Below are positions 63,933 to 64,000 of a DNA stretch of 64,000 nucleotides, piece by piece; within the stretch, counting starts at the first letter, position 1, and each line of letters opens with the position of its first letter. The translations under genes and the position numbers were made by a program. Where the stretch lies: assembly GCF_000731795.2 (NCBI RefSeq), contig NZ_JGVK01000006.1, positions 62,001 to 126,000 of the forward strand, written 5' to 3'. This stretch comes from Candidatus Photodesmus blepharonis (GTDB lineage: Bacteria; Pseudomonadota; Gammaproteobacteria; Enterobacterales; Vibrionaceae). The notes under the pieces were generated by a model. The model saw only the letters and a list, made by a program, of their open reading frames with translations. It did no database searches and had not been told where the DNA came from.

Positions 63933-64000
63933 AATTTCACCCTAAATTCATATTTTATTTCAAGAAAAGCTTAGCGCTGTAAATTTGAGAACACCGACTA

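Noticed and set aside
1-64000. Insertion sequences, prophage, CRISPR arrays, toxin-antitoxin or defence systems
   Set aside because: No transposase, integrase, terminal repeats, direct-repeat arrays or such gene families were seen; every long frame is a housekeeping or flagellar gene.

Overview
The window is one stretch of a gammaproteobacterial chromosome of clear Vibrionaceae type. The evidence is a complete six-subunit Na+-translocating NADH:quinone reductase with its two maturation factors, a polar-flagellum cluster of the flrA-flrB-flrC kind, and proteins whose catalytic residues fall at the usual gammaproteobacterial positions. The DNA is AT-rich for the family by eye (high thirties % GC). 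It lacks mobile elements and carries two decayed genes (a YffB/ArsC-like reductase and a probable fliL remnant). Many genes start with TTG, and several groups that are adjacent in free-living vibrios are separated here. Together this suggests a lineage undergoing genome reduction, probably host-associated, such as the luminous fish symbionts related to Photobacterium/Vibrio/Enterovibrio. The species cannot be fixed from sequence alone.

Layout. 1-6496 (minus): recB (5' part only; the gene runs off the window) and recC. 6637-6967: yffB pseudogene. 6979-8723: dapE, convergent with clpP. 8961-9036: tRNA-Ile2(CAU). 9285-13930: an orphan PilZ protein, galE, fbaA, pgk and bcp. 14137-16202: dapA and ddlA. 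16211-17281: perM. 17420-24544 (minus): nqrABCDEF-apbE-nqrM, with bolA and ssb upstream. 25779-26414: a 636-base gap with no recognisable gene. 26415-45703 (plus): flaG-fliD-flaI-fliS, flrA, flrBC, fliEFGHIJ, fliK-(fliL remnant)-fliMNOPQR-flhB. 45999-63932 (minus): the conserved frr-uppS-cdsA-dxr-rseP-bamA-skp-lpxD-fabZ-lpxA-lpxB-rnhB-dnaE-accA-tilS run.

How it works together. The frr-to-lpxB block builds the outer membrane (undecaprenyl carrier, phospholipid precursor, BamA, Skp, lipid A first steps). dapA/dapE/ddlA supply peptidoglycan precursors. Na+-NQR makes the sodium gradient that drives Vibrionaceae polar motors. The flagellar block supplies the FlrA>FlrBC regulatory cascade, rod/MS-ring/C-ring, export gate and ATPase, but no flagellin, flhA, flhF/flhG or motor stator genes are present here. 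TilS modifies the CAU anticodon of the tRNA-Ile2 encoded in the same window.

I see no obviously new system. The points most worth a second look are a non-canonical FlhB autocleavage motif (NPKY instead of NPTH), loss of fliL, replacement of the Arg in the RNase HII GRG motif by Cys, a C-A mismatch in the tRNA-Ile2 acceptor stem, and the high number of TTG starts.
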